From Zizania palustris (Eukaryota > Streptophyta > Magnoliopsida > Poales > Poaceae), in NCBI GenBank assembly GCA_019279435.1, contig JAAALK010000081.1, positions 56,473,318-56,537,317 on the forward strand: a stretch of DNA of 64,000 nt. Reading direction: 5' to 3'. The notes beneath the pieces are model-generated. The model did not search any database and had not been told where the DNA came from. It worked only from the letters and a program-made list of their open reading frames with translations. The translations under genes were made by a program, and so were the position numbers. Below are positions 45,701 through 55,862 of this stretch, in pieces. The number at the start of each line of letters is the position of its first letter. Positions within the stretch are counted from its first letter, which is position 1.

Positions 45701-45979
45701 CTTCTTAAAACGCACTTCCAAACCATCCTCAAGAAGTTGCGACACAGAAATCAAGTTGAAGTTCAAATTTTTAACCAAAGCAACATTCTTTAAAGAGAAA
45801 TGATCTGAAATGTGAATTGAGCCTATGCCACTTACTTTCCCTTGACCGCTGTTCCCGAATGTGATGTACTCTTTGGAGCTCGAGGGAGTGAGACTGGAGA
45901 ACCATCTGCGATGTCCCGTCATGTGGCGAGAGCATCCTGAGTCCATGATCCAAACATCCTCCAGTCCCCGGTCCTGCAC
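42788..45979 (-). CDS. B pol polyprotein, 1063 aa
   Basis: Uninterrupted frame with protease (DSGCSRHMTG near residue 13), GAG-pre-integrase (HRRLGHLS near 140, CHPCRHGK near 175), integrase core (RSDNGSEF, PPQNGVVERKNRT), reverse transcriptase (GTKWVFKNK, QMDVKSAFLNGY, YVDDIIFGG near 746), and RNase H (DADFGGCRLDRKSTSG near 910, TEAEYVAAASC), ending in TKPLDQSTFERLRGD. It lies in the -1 frame relative to gag and opens upstream of the gag stop, so a -1 frameshift or reinitiation would be needed; the first codon shown is GTG at 45979. The enzymes look complete and could act in trans. Confidence 0.92.
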   Translation of the reverse strand: MQDRGLEDVWIMDSGCSRHMTGHRRWFSSLTPSSSKEYITFGNSGQGKVSGIGSIHISDHFSLKNVALVKNLNFNLISVSQLLEDGLEVRFKKGNSSVVDSRGSLVCQILPFGKVFRIDFSSSFGPSRCLIAGSSSELWKWHRRLGHLSFDLLVRLSSMDLIRGLPKLKMEKDLVCHPCRHGKMVAASHSPVTQVMTSYPGELLHLDTVGPARVRSVGGKWYALVIVDDFSRFSWVFFLESKDETFQFVHDLILKLKNENNGRVRAIRSDNGSEFKNSQFVSFCSDQGLDHQFSSPYTPPQNGVVERKNRTLVEMARTMLDEHRTPRRFWAESMNTACYLANRIFLRAYLGKTSYELRFGRQPKVSHLRAFGCKCFVLKKGGHLDKFESRCWDGVFLGYALHSRGFRVWNLESQLLVETCEVSFDESLPSLTPSFELSDDDELGESIFEEDEDTPAADEGGPSASPAEPTPSETSTDDEGGPLITSSTSIEPPQSSPEVLAADSGDVTSDHQGTRAVQRDHPSELIIGDLTERTLRSSASLAVFAESAFVASFEPRDVSHALSDSNWINAMQEELENFVRNRVWTLVEPPPGCNPIGTKWVFKNKQGEDGIVVRNKARLVAQGYCQKEGIDFEETFAPVARLESIRILLAFAVSKGFKLFQMDVKSAFLNGYIEEEVYVRQPPGFENPKFPRHVFKLHKALYGLKQAPRAWYDRLKQFLLGKGFVMGSVDKTLFLLRVASDFLVAQIYVDDIIFGGTTDSLVSKFSEQMLSEFEMSLMGELKYFLGLQIKQTKDGTFIHQGKYTHDMLKKFDFGGELKPQMTPMGTSGGLDKDESGVKVNEREFRGMIGSLLYLTATRPDIQFAVGLCARFQSSPRASHRQAVKRIFRYLIYAPDLGLYYSASSSLDLSGFSDADFGGCRLDRKSTSGTCQFLGSSLVSWSSRKQSGVALSTTEAEYVAAASCCSQLVWMISTLRDFGLFFPTRVPLFCDSTSAISVGKNSCLHSKTKHIDVRFHFLRDQYEKGVINLVHVDTHHQLADIFTKPLDQSTFERLRGDLGVVYPF

Positions 45980-45981
45980 AA

Positions 45982-48723
45982 TCAGTGTCTGTAAGTGGGA
46001 GCAAATGGTCCGGCACCAGGTTTAGCAAAAGAGCTAAACCAGTGTCGAGCCATCTGCTCAAAAGATGGAAAGCGAAAACCATCAAAAGAGTTTGGACCAA
46101 AGCGCGGCTCAAAGCGCGGTCCATGGTTCTGCCTAACCCTGCGGCCACGAGGTCCAGAACCGTAGCCAACACGGTCTGGAAATCTACCGGAACGGACACC
46201 ACCAACTGGAGCACGGGCAAGAAAGCCGTCTCCTCTACCACCACCTACACGACGCGGCCTGGCCTCCAGCCTCTCCCCGCGCCGAGGAACACGCAGTCTA
46301 CCACCCTGCTGGTAGAACTGCTCCTGATCACTACGAGCCCTCTCTGCTCTCTCAACCCACTTCCTCCTGAAGCAGAACTCCGCAAGATGCCCGTCTCTCT
46401 GACAGTACTCACAATGATAGGTAGGCTTCTTGGGATGTGGTTGAGGCTTGGGGTTCTTGGGCTTAGTGGTGATTGGTGTTGTCTTCTTGGGCTGAGAGGA
46501 TCCAGGAAGAGAGTCTAGAGAAGAGTGGAGGTGATTGGGCTTCGGAACCCAGATAGGCTTCTTGGGTGGAGCTTTAGGTGGTTCATGGATCACTCCATCC
46601 TTGGGCTGACAAGCCTGGGAAGACTCAGTGGAGTGAGTCTTGGGATACCTCTGCTCTGGAGTCATTTTACTCCACTCCACTGCCCGGCTGATGGAACTCT
46701 CAAAGTCAGCCTTGGTGTAGGTGTAACCTACCCCAAACCCATCCTGCCTCTTGAACTGCTGGATCATCATGCCAAGCTGTGGCTCTCTGGCACTGATCCA
46801 ACTCAGGATAGAACGGAGGTAAAAGTTCTCATTCTGAGAATCTGCTAGCTCCTCTCTCAAGGAAGCTAGAACCTCCACCTGAGACAAGCAGGTCTCACAC
46901 TCACTCTCCACTTGGACAGACTTTTCAGCTTTTAGATTGATTAGCTCCATTCTAAGAGACAAACAGTTCTCACAGACAGTGGGTGGAACTGACAGTGTCT
47001 CAAGCTCTAGCCTAGTCTGGGCAAGCTCAGCTCTCAACCTCTCCAAATCACCCAAATGTTCATTACCCTTGGATTTCAGCTCAGCTAAGGCAGCTAGATG
47101 AGATGGGCAATCAACACAGGATGTGACGACAGTGGCTTGAGCATCTTTTAGCTCCAGCTGAGCGCTTTCAAGCTCAGCGGCCAAAGCGTCCCTCTCATCA
47201 ACCCTTTCTGTGTACCTGGACTTCAGAGTCGACAGGTCACACAAAAGCACCTCACATTTCGGGCACTCACTGCTATCACCCAAGCAAGGGGAAGAAGATA
47301 GACTCTCAATTCTGCCGTTGGCCACGGCAAGCTCACTCTCTAATTCGTCTATCCTTTTCTTAGCCCCCCTAAGCAGTTTCTCCCGATACTTTAACTCCTG
47401 ACGATTGCTCTCAAGTAAATCAACAATTTCTCGCTCATAAGATGATACCTTGTTGTCGTCGTCGGAGGAGGAGCTCTTTTCTTCCCTATCCCCAAGAGCC
47501 ATTGAGCAGAAGCTCTTGCGGGATCTTCGGCGCTGGTGTGAGCGGCTCTTCGGCTTGTCTCCGAAGGCCATGAAGCAGAGGCTCGTCGGATCGTCCTTGT
47601 CCTTCCCCTTCCTGATGACGATCTCCTCATCACTTGAGCTTGATGAAGAGGAAGAAGACGTGGACTGCTTGGAGTAGCTCTTCTCCATCTCGGCGAAGAA
47701 GGCCTTGTCGCGCTTCTTGTTCTCTCGCCGGTAGTCCTTCAGGGCCTTCTTGAAGAATCGGGTCTTCGGCTTGCCCTTGTTGAAGGTTGAGCTCTCATGC
47801 TTGCCGGAGTCGTGGAAGCTGCCACTGGTGCCCTTCTTGTATCCATTGCGCTTGGGGCAGTCGGCGATGAAGTGTCCTGGATCACCACACTCAAAGCATC
47901 CGGATTTTGTGCCGTGTCTTTTGAACATTCTCTTGTCATAGACACGACGCACCCGGTTGTTAAAAAGACACAAATCATCATCTCCCAAAGACTCAAGCTG
48001 GTCCTCAGTGATAGACATCAAGGAGAAACCAGCACAGCTCACAGCAGAGGGATCAACAAAAGGTGTAGCAAGGGCCAGGGATTTTGATCCAGAACCAGTG
48101 AGATTTGATCTCAGCTGGATATCTACCTCAGTGGCCTTCAGCTTGCTAAACAACTCAGAAATGGTCAAGGTATCGTAAGAAGTGCTCTCAACGATAGAGG
48201 ATACCTTGATTTCCCAGATCTTTGGGTCCAAGGTATGGAGAACCTTGAGCGCCTGCTCGTGATCTGAGACTAACTGAGCACCCTCAGCCTTGTTGTCCCG
48301 AAGCTTGTTAATGATCGATTGAAAGCGACCAAACAAAGCTTCAACAGATTCACCCGGCTTTTGTGTGAAGTTCTCGTACTCACGTCGGTAGGTCTGATAG
48401 AGCTGAGCCTTGACCTGAGCTGTTCCCTCATGGTGTGCCTTGAGGGTAGCCCAGATCTCTCTCGCAGAGGAGAGATGGCTCACACGCTCAAACTCTGTGG
48501 GACCTAAACCAGAGAAAAGAATGTTCACAGCCTTACTGTTGCTCAGATGCTGAGCAATGATACCAACAGTACCCTACTCAGTGACTGGCAATATGACAAA
48601 CGTGGTGTGAACGCAAATGTCCCAAATGTCCGAACCCTGGCTCATGAGATAGGCTCACATGCGAGTCTTCCAATAGTTATAGCCATAGGCTTCCAAGGAC
48701 GGGACCTTGCCAGGAGACATCAT
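45982..48723 (-). pseudogene. B gag, two premature stop codons
   Basis: From the ATG at 48723 the frame spans 914 codons to the TGA at 45984-45982. It is closed by TGA at codon 23 (48657-48655) and TAG at codon 50 (48576-48574). The rest is open for 848 codons from an internal Met (48528). Features are a capsid region like that of D, a knuckle CFECGDPGHFIADC near residue 275, a Ser-rich stretch, a probable coiled coil with recurrent Cys pairs, a Pro/Lys-rich linker and a second knuckle CEYCQRDGHLAEFC near 775. An internal start would lose about 65 residues of the capsid region. This element probably needs Gag from another copy. Confidence 0.88.
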
Positions 48724-48774
48724 GGTCACTACCGGGGTTTAGAACCGGTTAAGGTATGGAAAAACCCTAACCAA

Positions 48775-48786
48775 GCTCTGATACCA
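48775..48786 (-). promoter_or_regulatory. B primer binding site (tRNA-iMet)
   Basis: Minus strand TGGTATCAGAGC, two bases after the 5' LTR end at 48789. Same word as in D. Confidence 0.92.
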
Positions 48787-48788
48787 CT

Positions 48789-50741
48789 TGTAGGACCAAA
48801 AGTAGCGACCAGAGGGGGGGTGAATGGGCGCCTTTTAAAAATTCTTTCGAATCAATGGCCTGTTCCCAATACCCAACGCACCTCAGAAAAGACTACGCAG
48901 CAGAAAATAAACAAAAGACCTAAGTCTAAAGGTTTCTAACCTAGAAGCAACTGATGAAAACTGAGATCTATTAAAGTAGAGCAACTAGGCAGATGAACAA
49001 GGTGTAACAGGCCTAAACTTCTCAATGAAATGATCTAAGTATGTGTAAGATGAAGAGAGAAGTTACTGTCCAAATTTGTCTCCTGTTCGAAACTTGGCGA
49101 AGCCTCCTTCGCACGTCGAGGTCTGCTTCGGAGGTTGGTGACGGAGCCCTACTTCGGAGGTCAGTTGCGAAGCATGTCGAAGATGTCGAAGGTGTTTGGT
49201 TCTAGTCTAGTTCGAAGTGGCAAGAAGCGAAGTATGCTTCGAAGCGAAGTATGACAAATGTCGGAGCCTGCTTCGAAGACAAAACTTCGAACACAGCTTC
49301 GGACCGAATGCTTCGAAGCAAAACCTTCGAACAGAAAGCTTCGAACATAACACGCACACACGGGCAACCTTCGAACAAAGGAGCGAAGCCTGTCACACGA
49401 CAGAAAACCAAGTCCGAAGCCTAGACTCTACCTCCGAAAAGAGCAAGCTTCGAAAAGAGAAGCGAAGGGTGACACGCCACACAAAAGTCAGTGCGAGGCC
49501 TAGCGGAACTACAAGCTTCGAACCCAACTTCGAAATCTATCGAGGTATGGACTTCGAACAGCTAGAGTCGAAGCTCCTTCGCACTGTCGTTCGAAGTATG
49601 CGATGCTGTCCGTTCTGAAAAATACTTCGAAGCTTACCAACACAGAACGCACACCAAAAATCGAAGATCGAACGAAGCCTTCGAAGGTGTTAGATCGAAG
49701 CCTGCCTCACGAAGCTGAGGGGCTTCGAACAGAGAATGGCTTCGCACGAAACACAGCCAAAAAGGTGACAGAGCCTGTCAGCTTCGATCAAAAAGCTGTG
49801 CAGAGAAGGTGAAAAGCTGCACAGAACAGTGTAGCTACAGGAAAGTAGTACTACTTGCAACAGCAAGAACTAGTACTCGGTTTGTGAAGAACAGAAGCAA
49901 AAGAGAAGCTTCTGCTCACGAAATAAATCCAGGCTATGCCTGTAGCCGAAGCCTTAACTCCTCAAACCAAACAATGTGCACCGAGAGAAATCAACAGGAA
50001 CCAAAGCTTTAAAGCATCCAAAGGATTAGAATAAATGCAAGGCAAAAATAGAACGAGCAAGAGCCTGGCGGCGCACACAGGAGAGAGAACATGAGAGACA
50101 AAATGACCCAATAGAGTGGATTTGATTTCAGCCAAAAGGGTAGTCCAAACCCTAGGGATTGGGGTCCTATTTATAGGCAGCCCAACACTAGGAATAATCT
50201 ACCAGCCCCTTAGGGTTTTTACAGACTCAAAAATAAAGGAAAAGACTCTACTGCCCTTAGGAATTTTTACAGACACGACTGACTAACTGTGGGCCTAGAG
50301 TAACAGGTGACTTATCCGGAAGCTAAGTTTTCGTAGCGACTACGGCTTCTCTTCTGGACAGTCGGATACAGAATCAACGGTTGTCAGTTTTGCGCCGAAA
50401 CTAACAAAGCCTCCACTGGCTTTGCACCAGGTACCCGGATTGGGCCGGCCCGACTCCGCAGCTCTCTCAGCCCGGCAATCGCTCACCGCCCGTGTACCTA
50501 AGTCAGTCCTGGTCAACAACCCAGTGGGTCTTTTACTGCTTCTGGCTCAGGCACCCGGATTGGGCCAGCCCGACTTCGCAGCCTCCTCTGCCCGACAGTC
50601 GCTCGCTGCCCGTGTACCTGAGTCACACGCGACCCATGAAACAGCAGATCTCCTCTCTTCTTCAGTCCTCTTTGACTATCGTTGACAATGACTCATCACT
50701 TCTGGAGCCATGAGGCCCACGCTATTCAGCATGGCTCCTCA
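48789..50741 (-). repeat. B 5' LTR
   Basis: 1953 bp, about 99% like 39523-41476. TATA box at 50175-50168. Followed on the right by the target copy tccgc and the resumed A' LTR. Confidence 0.93.
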
Positions 50742-50746
50742 TCCGC

Positions 50747-50839
50747 CGAAATCAGCTCCGATTGCTTGCGCAGACGCGGCTCCCTTTTGCCGTTCCGTTT
50801 TGCTGCGGGTGTAAGTTGGAACGGTTCCGATTCAACTTC
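50747..50839 (+). mobile_element. A' 3' LTR, last piece, truncated
   Basis: 93 bp of Angela LTR (gaaatcagctcc... to caacttcgg). It then stops where the complete LTR would continue with about 700 bp more, including the minisatellite. The breakpoint lies 206 bp from the NUS1 stop codon. Confidence 0.8.
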
Positions 50840-51045
50840 GGAGCCCGTATGTTCTATCAGCAACACTTACAATATCTTGCTAAAATCAAATACAGAGTGG
50901 ATATCTGTGGATTATTGCTCGTATCTAACCTCTAGTATTGTGATCCGCAACAGGGGAAAAAAGGCAAAAACAATTGCTAAGCTTCTAGATCCAGGAGGGA
51001 CTTATACATGACATTGCCGGTCTTCTCAATAGATGTTATCAGCTC

Positions 51046-53258
51046 TCATTTACCTGGGATGAAACAAGTTGGTGTTAGCCATATATGAGTAAGAACTCAT
51101 TATAATCAAGTGTAAAGCCGCGTTAGTGCATTCAGAGCTATTATTGGCATTGTTATTCTTTCCATATCAGTGGTTGGAAAGTGTAGGTGTTGCCGAAGAG
51201 TAAAACATCACAGGAATAAATCCTGTAAGCAGATTTACAAAAAATAGGTTGCCATGAGCAAAGACCAAAGAAATTGAGTGTTCCTTCCGTAGGTGATAAC
51301 AAGGCCATCCAAAATATGAGAACATAGTTTCTCTTTTAAAAAATGACGTCAGAGTTCATTTGTAAGAACCTTTTTTGACATAAGGCCAAGGTAAATGTCA
51401 TATATAAAATTATGCTGTGCTTGTAAATCATAGATAAACAGAGGACCAATTTCAATGCAGTATATTTATATTATCTACTATGAGAAAACCGAACTTACCA
51501 AAATTTTGGTATTTCTTTGAGAAGTTATAGAAGGCTTTCACAATGGCGCCATATTTCATAGAATCCAGTGGTCCCATATGCCTGGATGAGATATAATTGA
51601 GATATGTTAATGGTGGAAATAGATAATGAGATCAAATTGCCCAGGTGCATGGTCTTTGAATAACTGGTACATAAATATCTCTTTGGAGGATAAATAAGTG
51701 GCTCAAAATATATATAAATAAATAGTAGTTAATACAATTACTTTGGGAAGTGGGAACACATAAATAATTACCAATCTGGATACAGGACAGCTATGAATTA
51801 CACTATGCATGGGCTGAATGCATCTAAAAGCAAAACTAAGAGTTTGCTTGCTGTAATGCCATATGATTACACTAAAATTCCAATAATCTTTTTCTATCAA
51901 AATATTGCTATCAGCAAGATTGCAAGAACAAGATTTATCTATGTATTATAGAATGGTAAGCATGTAATCTGAGTTCATTATGACATGATTGATGCAAAGT
52001 GGGAAAGAGACTACAATGGCAAAGAACACATACATTATCTCAGTATATCGCAATCTCCATGCAGGAAAGCCTAAATGGCATCTAGCAGGGCCATACAGAA
52101 GAAGAAGATCAGGTTCTGGTCCACCACAACCTAATGAACAAAGCAGAAACAATTGCTCATATAGATTTATAATGGTATAAATGTTAAATGAGTATATTCA
52201 TTTTTCCTATAAATAGCAGCATCCATTAAAACAGAACATTTTCCAAGCATACCTATGGCTTTCAGTGCACTGGACATGTCAGCTTCTGTAAATACTATTT
52301 CATCATTTCCACAAGCATCCTTATCACCATTGAAATAAGTTGAGCGAAGTAAGTTGGCTGCTTTAGCAATGCCTTCCTTGCCATCTAAACCAGAAATATA
52401 CTCTACTGTCATCTCTTTTTGACAACAGGACAAAACTTTCATATTTGCACCCACATCCTACAGGTTGCCATTGCCAAGATTCATATGAATTATCAAAACA
52501 ATGAACAAGGTGACCAACAGGGAATATAGAGACTAATGTACAACTTTAAATAAGAAAATAATGCAACAGAAAGCTCGAGTATGTGACTTACCAGATAATT
52601 TCCTGAATTCACATCTCTTGAGCCATTCATAGCAGGTTCAAATGTTTTCTTCAGCACTCCTATGGTGCAATATAAAATGGTAAGGTACATCTCTTGTGCA
52701 CTAGGGAACTAGGTAGTGTTAAAAGGCATAGATAAATATCAGACACTAAAGTGTAAAAAGGAAACATGACTATATATTGAATTGTTCATACACTGCCCTC
52801 CAAATAACAGCAGTTATGTGGTGTTTCTTAAAGCCATTTAATTTCTTATAATCATGTTCATTTTCATAAAAGGAAATATGTTATAGGTATATAATTGGCC
52901 AATGGATATACTCCAGAAATAAGACAATAATGTTCAAAACAAATGCAAAGAGCAAGCCCATTGTCTTACCGTCAATGTCATAGAGACATACATACTTCAC
53001 ACCGATAGTTGAGAGCCAACATAGGAGCTTATTGATCTTTGCAACATTTTTAGCTTCTCTGATATCTACCACAACAGCCAAGTACTTGAGTCTCTCAAGT
53101 TGGAATTTCCGATACTTTGGAAACAATCCAAATGAAATGAGGTAGTATTCTATATTACAAATCAGATGGGACCATAAACTGAAAAAGTTGATTGCTAAGT
53201 GGACAATGAACCAAAGAAACCCCAAAGTCAGATTGATAATCACTGATGGTCGAGACAT
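51046..53258 (-). CDS. NUS1: NUS1/LEW1-like subunit of dehydrodolichyl diphosphate synthase, 249 aa
   Basis: Six coding exons by splice consensus: 53258-52970, 52659-52592, 52457-52253, 52130-52034, 51581-51499 and 51053-51046. They total 750 nt, all phases agree, and they give 249 residues (Arabidopsis LEW1 is similar in size). The N-terminus has a membrane segment (LTLGFLWFIVHLAINFFSLW). The cis-prenyltransferase-like fold follows: LKYLAVVVDI, GVKYVCLYDIDG, then CGGPEPDLLLLYGPARCHLG and FPAWRLRYTEI. This subunit is non-catalytic. It binds the catalytic cis-prenyltransferase at the ER to make dolichol for protein glycosylation. The last coding exon holds only 8 nt and ends NFGK, where yeast and human partners have RxG. 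The start is the first base after an acceptor-like gtgcag, suggesting a leader intron. Confidence 0.92.
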
Positions 53259-54999
53259 CTGCACATCAAGAGAGAAACAAAACTTTTAATACTCTTTGTT
53301 CTCCCAGAAGACATTAACAACAAACATATATTTAAGAGAAAGCACAGAAATATCCATTTGAAATTGGCTTTGGAATCTAACCCTTAATGAACTCAAACAA
53401 TCTAATGACAACAAGCATGTGTGCTCTTGTAGGATTGCCAGCATCTGACAACTGGACTGATATCTCATTGGTACAATGCATATTGTTTATGTTTCACAAA
53501 ATTAAGAATCTGACTCTCAATTGACAAACAACACATGAAAATTGAGAACATGGATGAGTATGAAACAAAACTTGCCTTTTACATTGCCCTAAATAACTTA
53601 AGGACTCAGCATCAGTTTAAAACAGGGTTGCAATACCAAGACATGATCTTTTTAAAAAGGAAACCAAGGCAGCAAACTGGTACCTCAACATGATTGAATT
53701 TTTTTATTGAACTAAATTGGTGCTGAACTTTCATCTAAGACCATCAAAAATAAAGGATGAGGTCAACAAAAATGTATCAAAAGAGACAGCTCATAGAAAT
53801 GTTCTTATCAAGCAAATGTTGTATGCCTATGAAATACAATGATGAATCGTACAAAAGTTTCCTCACATCTAAATTTACTTTATCTTAATTTGGGGCATTT
53901 TTCTTATTTTATAGGCAATAATAAAAAAGAAAATGTAATTATAAAATTATAGAAATTATATAAAACAGCTCACACAGTACAGTGAACAGGCCAAAGTAAC
54001 TTGGGCCCAAGACGGGATTTTGTACTCTTTTGTGTTTATATTGGCTGATGTTTTTATTGGCTGTTGCTTTTATTCAATATATGTTTTGTGTTTCTCATGT
54101 AATAATTGGAGAATGTCACGATAATTAGGTTTGCAATGATGGTATTATTACTCATAGGAAATGAACATCTCATAAGCAGAGAAGCTAGAGATAAATCAGG
54201 TTTAAACCATACACATCCTATATCAGATTCATGAACCAGATGTGCCTAAATGCTACAGCATAAAAATTTAGATAGGTACAACAGTGGTATCATTAGCAGT
54301 AAGAAATAAAAATAGTTCATTAAGAAACAAAAAACAATTATTTTCTAATGTGATTCAAATTTAATCGACAAAATATAAACTTAATAAGGTGAATAAACAA
54401 AATTATGATTAAACAGTGGTTGCATAGCGAAATTCTTAATAAGGTGGATGAACAAAATTATGATTAAACAGTGGTTGCACAGTGAAATTCTTAAAAAAAA
54501 TAGCACATGTTTAATCAGCATAAAAATCAGTAAAATTATTCTAAATTTTTAATGACTTAAAAAAATTTACTCTCTAATTTAAATAAAACGTTGGTCTTAT
54601 AAAAATCAGAAAACATCATAGAAAAGCTTTAAAAATTCTCATAAAATTCAGAATAATACTACTGAATGTGATGAAATTTACAAAATTATCCTCGCATCAA
54701 TCTTAATTTTATCTGATTTTTGGGCAATTTTCTTATTTTCCAGAGAATAAACAAAACAGTAAATCAATTCTTTAATTCTGGAAAATAAAAAAAGAATTTC
54801 GGCCCAAACAGTGCCATGGTCCGGCCCAAAACCGCATTTCGGCAGGCTGACTGAGTCCTGGGCCCAGGCCAGGCATTCGGCGTGCGCCCGCGCACGCAAC
54901 CTGGGCCTGGGCTAGGATTTGGCTCCCCCTCCTGGGCTGCATCGGTGCCCGGTAGCTGCTGGCCGTCGGATTCGATCCGACGGCTGAGCGCTATTGTCG
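53259..54999. other. NUS1 upstream region, AT-rich
   Basis: Probably holds the NUS1 leader intron and promoter on the minus strand; exon limits cannot be set. From about 53880 it is very AT-rich and may be decayed repeat. A 55-bp tandem duplication lies at 54380-54489. Confidence 0.4.
54380..54489. repeat. 55-bp tandem duplication
   Basis: Two copies (54380-54434 and 54435-54489) begin cttaataaggtg and contain attatgattaaacagtggtt. They differ at about four bases. Confidence 0.85.
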
Positions 55000-55862
55000 C
55001 CCGTATAAAAATCATCACCGCGCCGGAAACCCTAAACCTAAAACATTTCTCCCCTCCCCCTTCGGTCCCGAGCGCGGAGAGCGGCGGCGGCGGCCCGCGA
55101 CGGCGACGGCGACCGGCGGTCGGCCACCACCGGCTAGCTCGCCGGAGCACCGCGCTCACCCGAGGGTGAGCGGGGCTCCGTCGAGCTAGCCCGGGCGGCC
55201 AAAACCCGAGGGTCCCGAGAGGGTTCGCCGGCCACTTCCCGGCCTCCGGCGAGCGGCGGCGCGGCGGCGGAGGGGTCCCGGCCACCGGCGAGCGGCGGCG
55301 CCACGACCCAAGAGCCAAGGTGAGACCCCGGCCCCTTACTCTTAGTTTAGGGTTAGGGTTAGGGTGAAAACCCTAACCCTAACCTTCAGATTTTGTTTTT
55401 GTTTGTTCTGATGTTCTGTTTTCCTCTCTTACCCGAAGGTGGACACGGACCCGGTGAGCAGCGGCGCGATGACCCGACGGCGGAGCGGGCGAGCGGCGTC
55501 GAGCGACGGTGAGCGTTAGGGTTAGGGTCTGAGCAGAGGGGAGAGAGCAGAGAGGTAGAGGGGAGGGTTCTGGATTATGAAGAGGGGCGCACGGGGCTTG
55601 GTCCAGGCAGTTGCGTTGCGCTCGACTTGGTCCAGGCAGTTGCGCTGCGCGTGATGCGCGGGGAGGGGGGTGCGCGGGCGAGGCGGGAGGGGGGCGCGCT
55701 GCGCGCGGTGCGGACGGACGAGTAAGTCCCCGCTTTAATATTGTTAAGATGGTTGGAGCAATTGAGGTGGCTCGTCGAGGTTACAGGTATGTGTTTCGGT
55801 GTCAAGTTTCAGATCAACTAAAAATATGCGTGCCATGTGAACCATGCCTTGTGTATGCTTAA
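55000..55862 (+). promoter_or_regulatory. Promoter-like stretch with telobox and telomere-like repeats
   Basis: A TATA-like word (tataaaaat, about 55005) is followed by gaaaccctaaacc (telobox) and a pyrimidine-rich leader, then a GC-rich region ending ccaag|gtgaga (donor near 55319). Further donors and acceptors are possible around 55440-55790, where a short frame starting at an ATG (55751) ends in acag|gtatgt. This looks like a plus-strand leader, or the end of an old LTR. No product can be named. Confidence 0.35.
55351..55384. repeat. Perfect 15-bp inverted telomere-like repeat
   Basis: Arm ggttagggttagggt (55351-55365), loop gaaa, arm accctaaccctaacc (55370-55384). The unit is TTAGGG, not the plant telomere unit TTTAGGG. 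Confidence 0.9.

Larger units (their letters stand above)
39523..50741 (-). mobile_element. B: full-length Sirevirus, minus strand
   Basis: An 11,219-bp element. The 5' LTR is 48789-50741, the 3' LTR is 39523-41476, the primer site is 48775-48786, gag and pol are on the minus strand, and a tccgc target duplication lies at 39518-39522 and 50742-50746. A hand comparison of the LTRs gives about 19 substitutions, mostly transitions, and one G-run indel over ~1953 bp (about 1%). Pol is open. Gag has two nonsense codons near its start. Inserted in the LTR of A', 95 bp from solo LTR E. Confidence 0.94.

Noticed and set aside
55351..55384. Chromosome-end telomere or subtelomere
   Set aside because: Only about five TTAGGG-like units, inverted, with single-copy genes on one side and retrotransposons on both.
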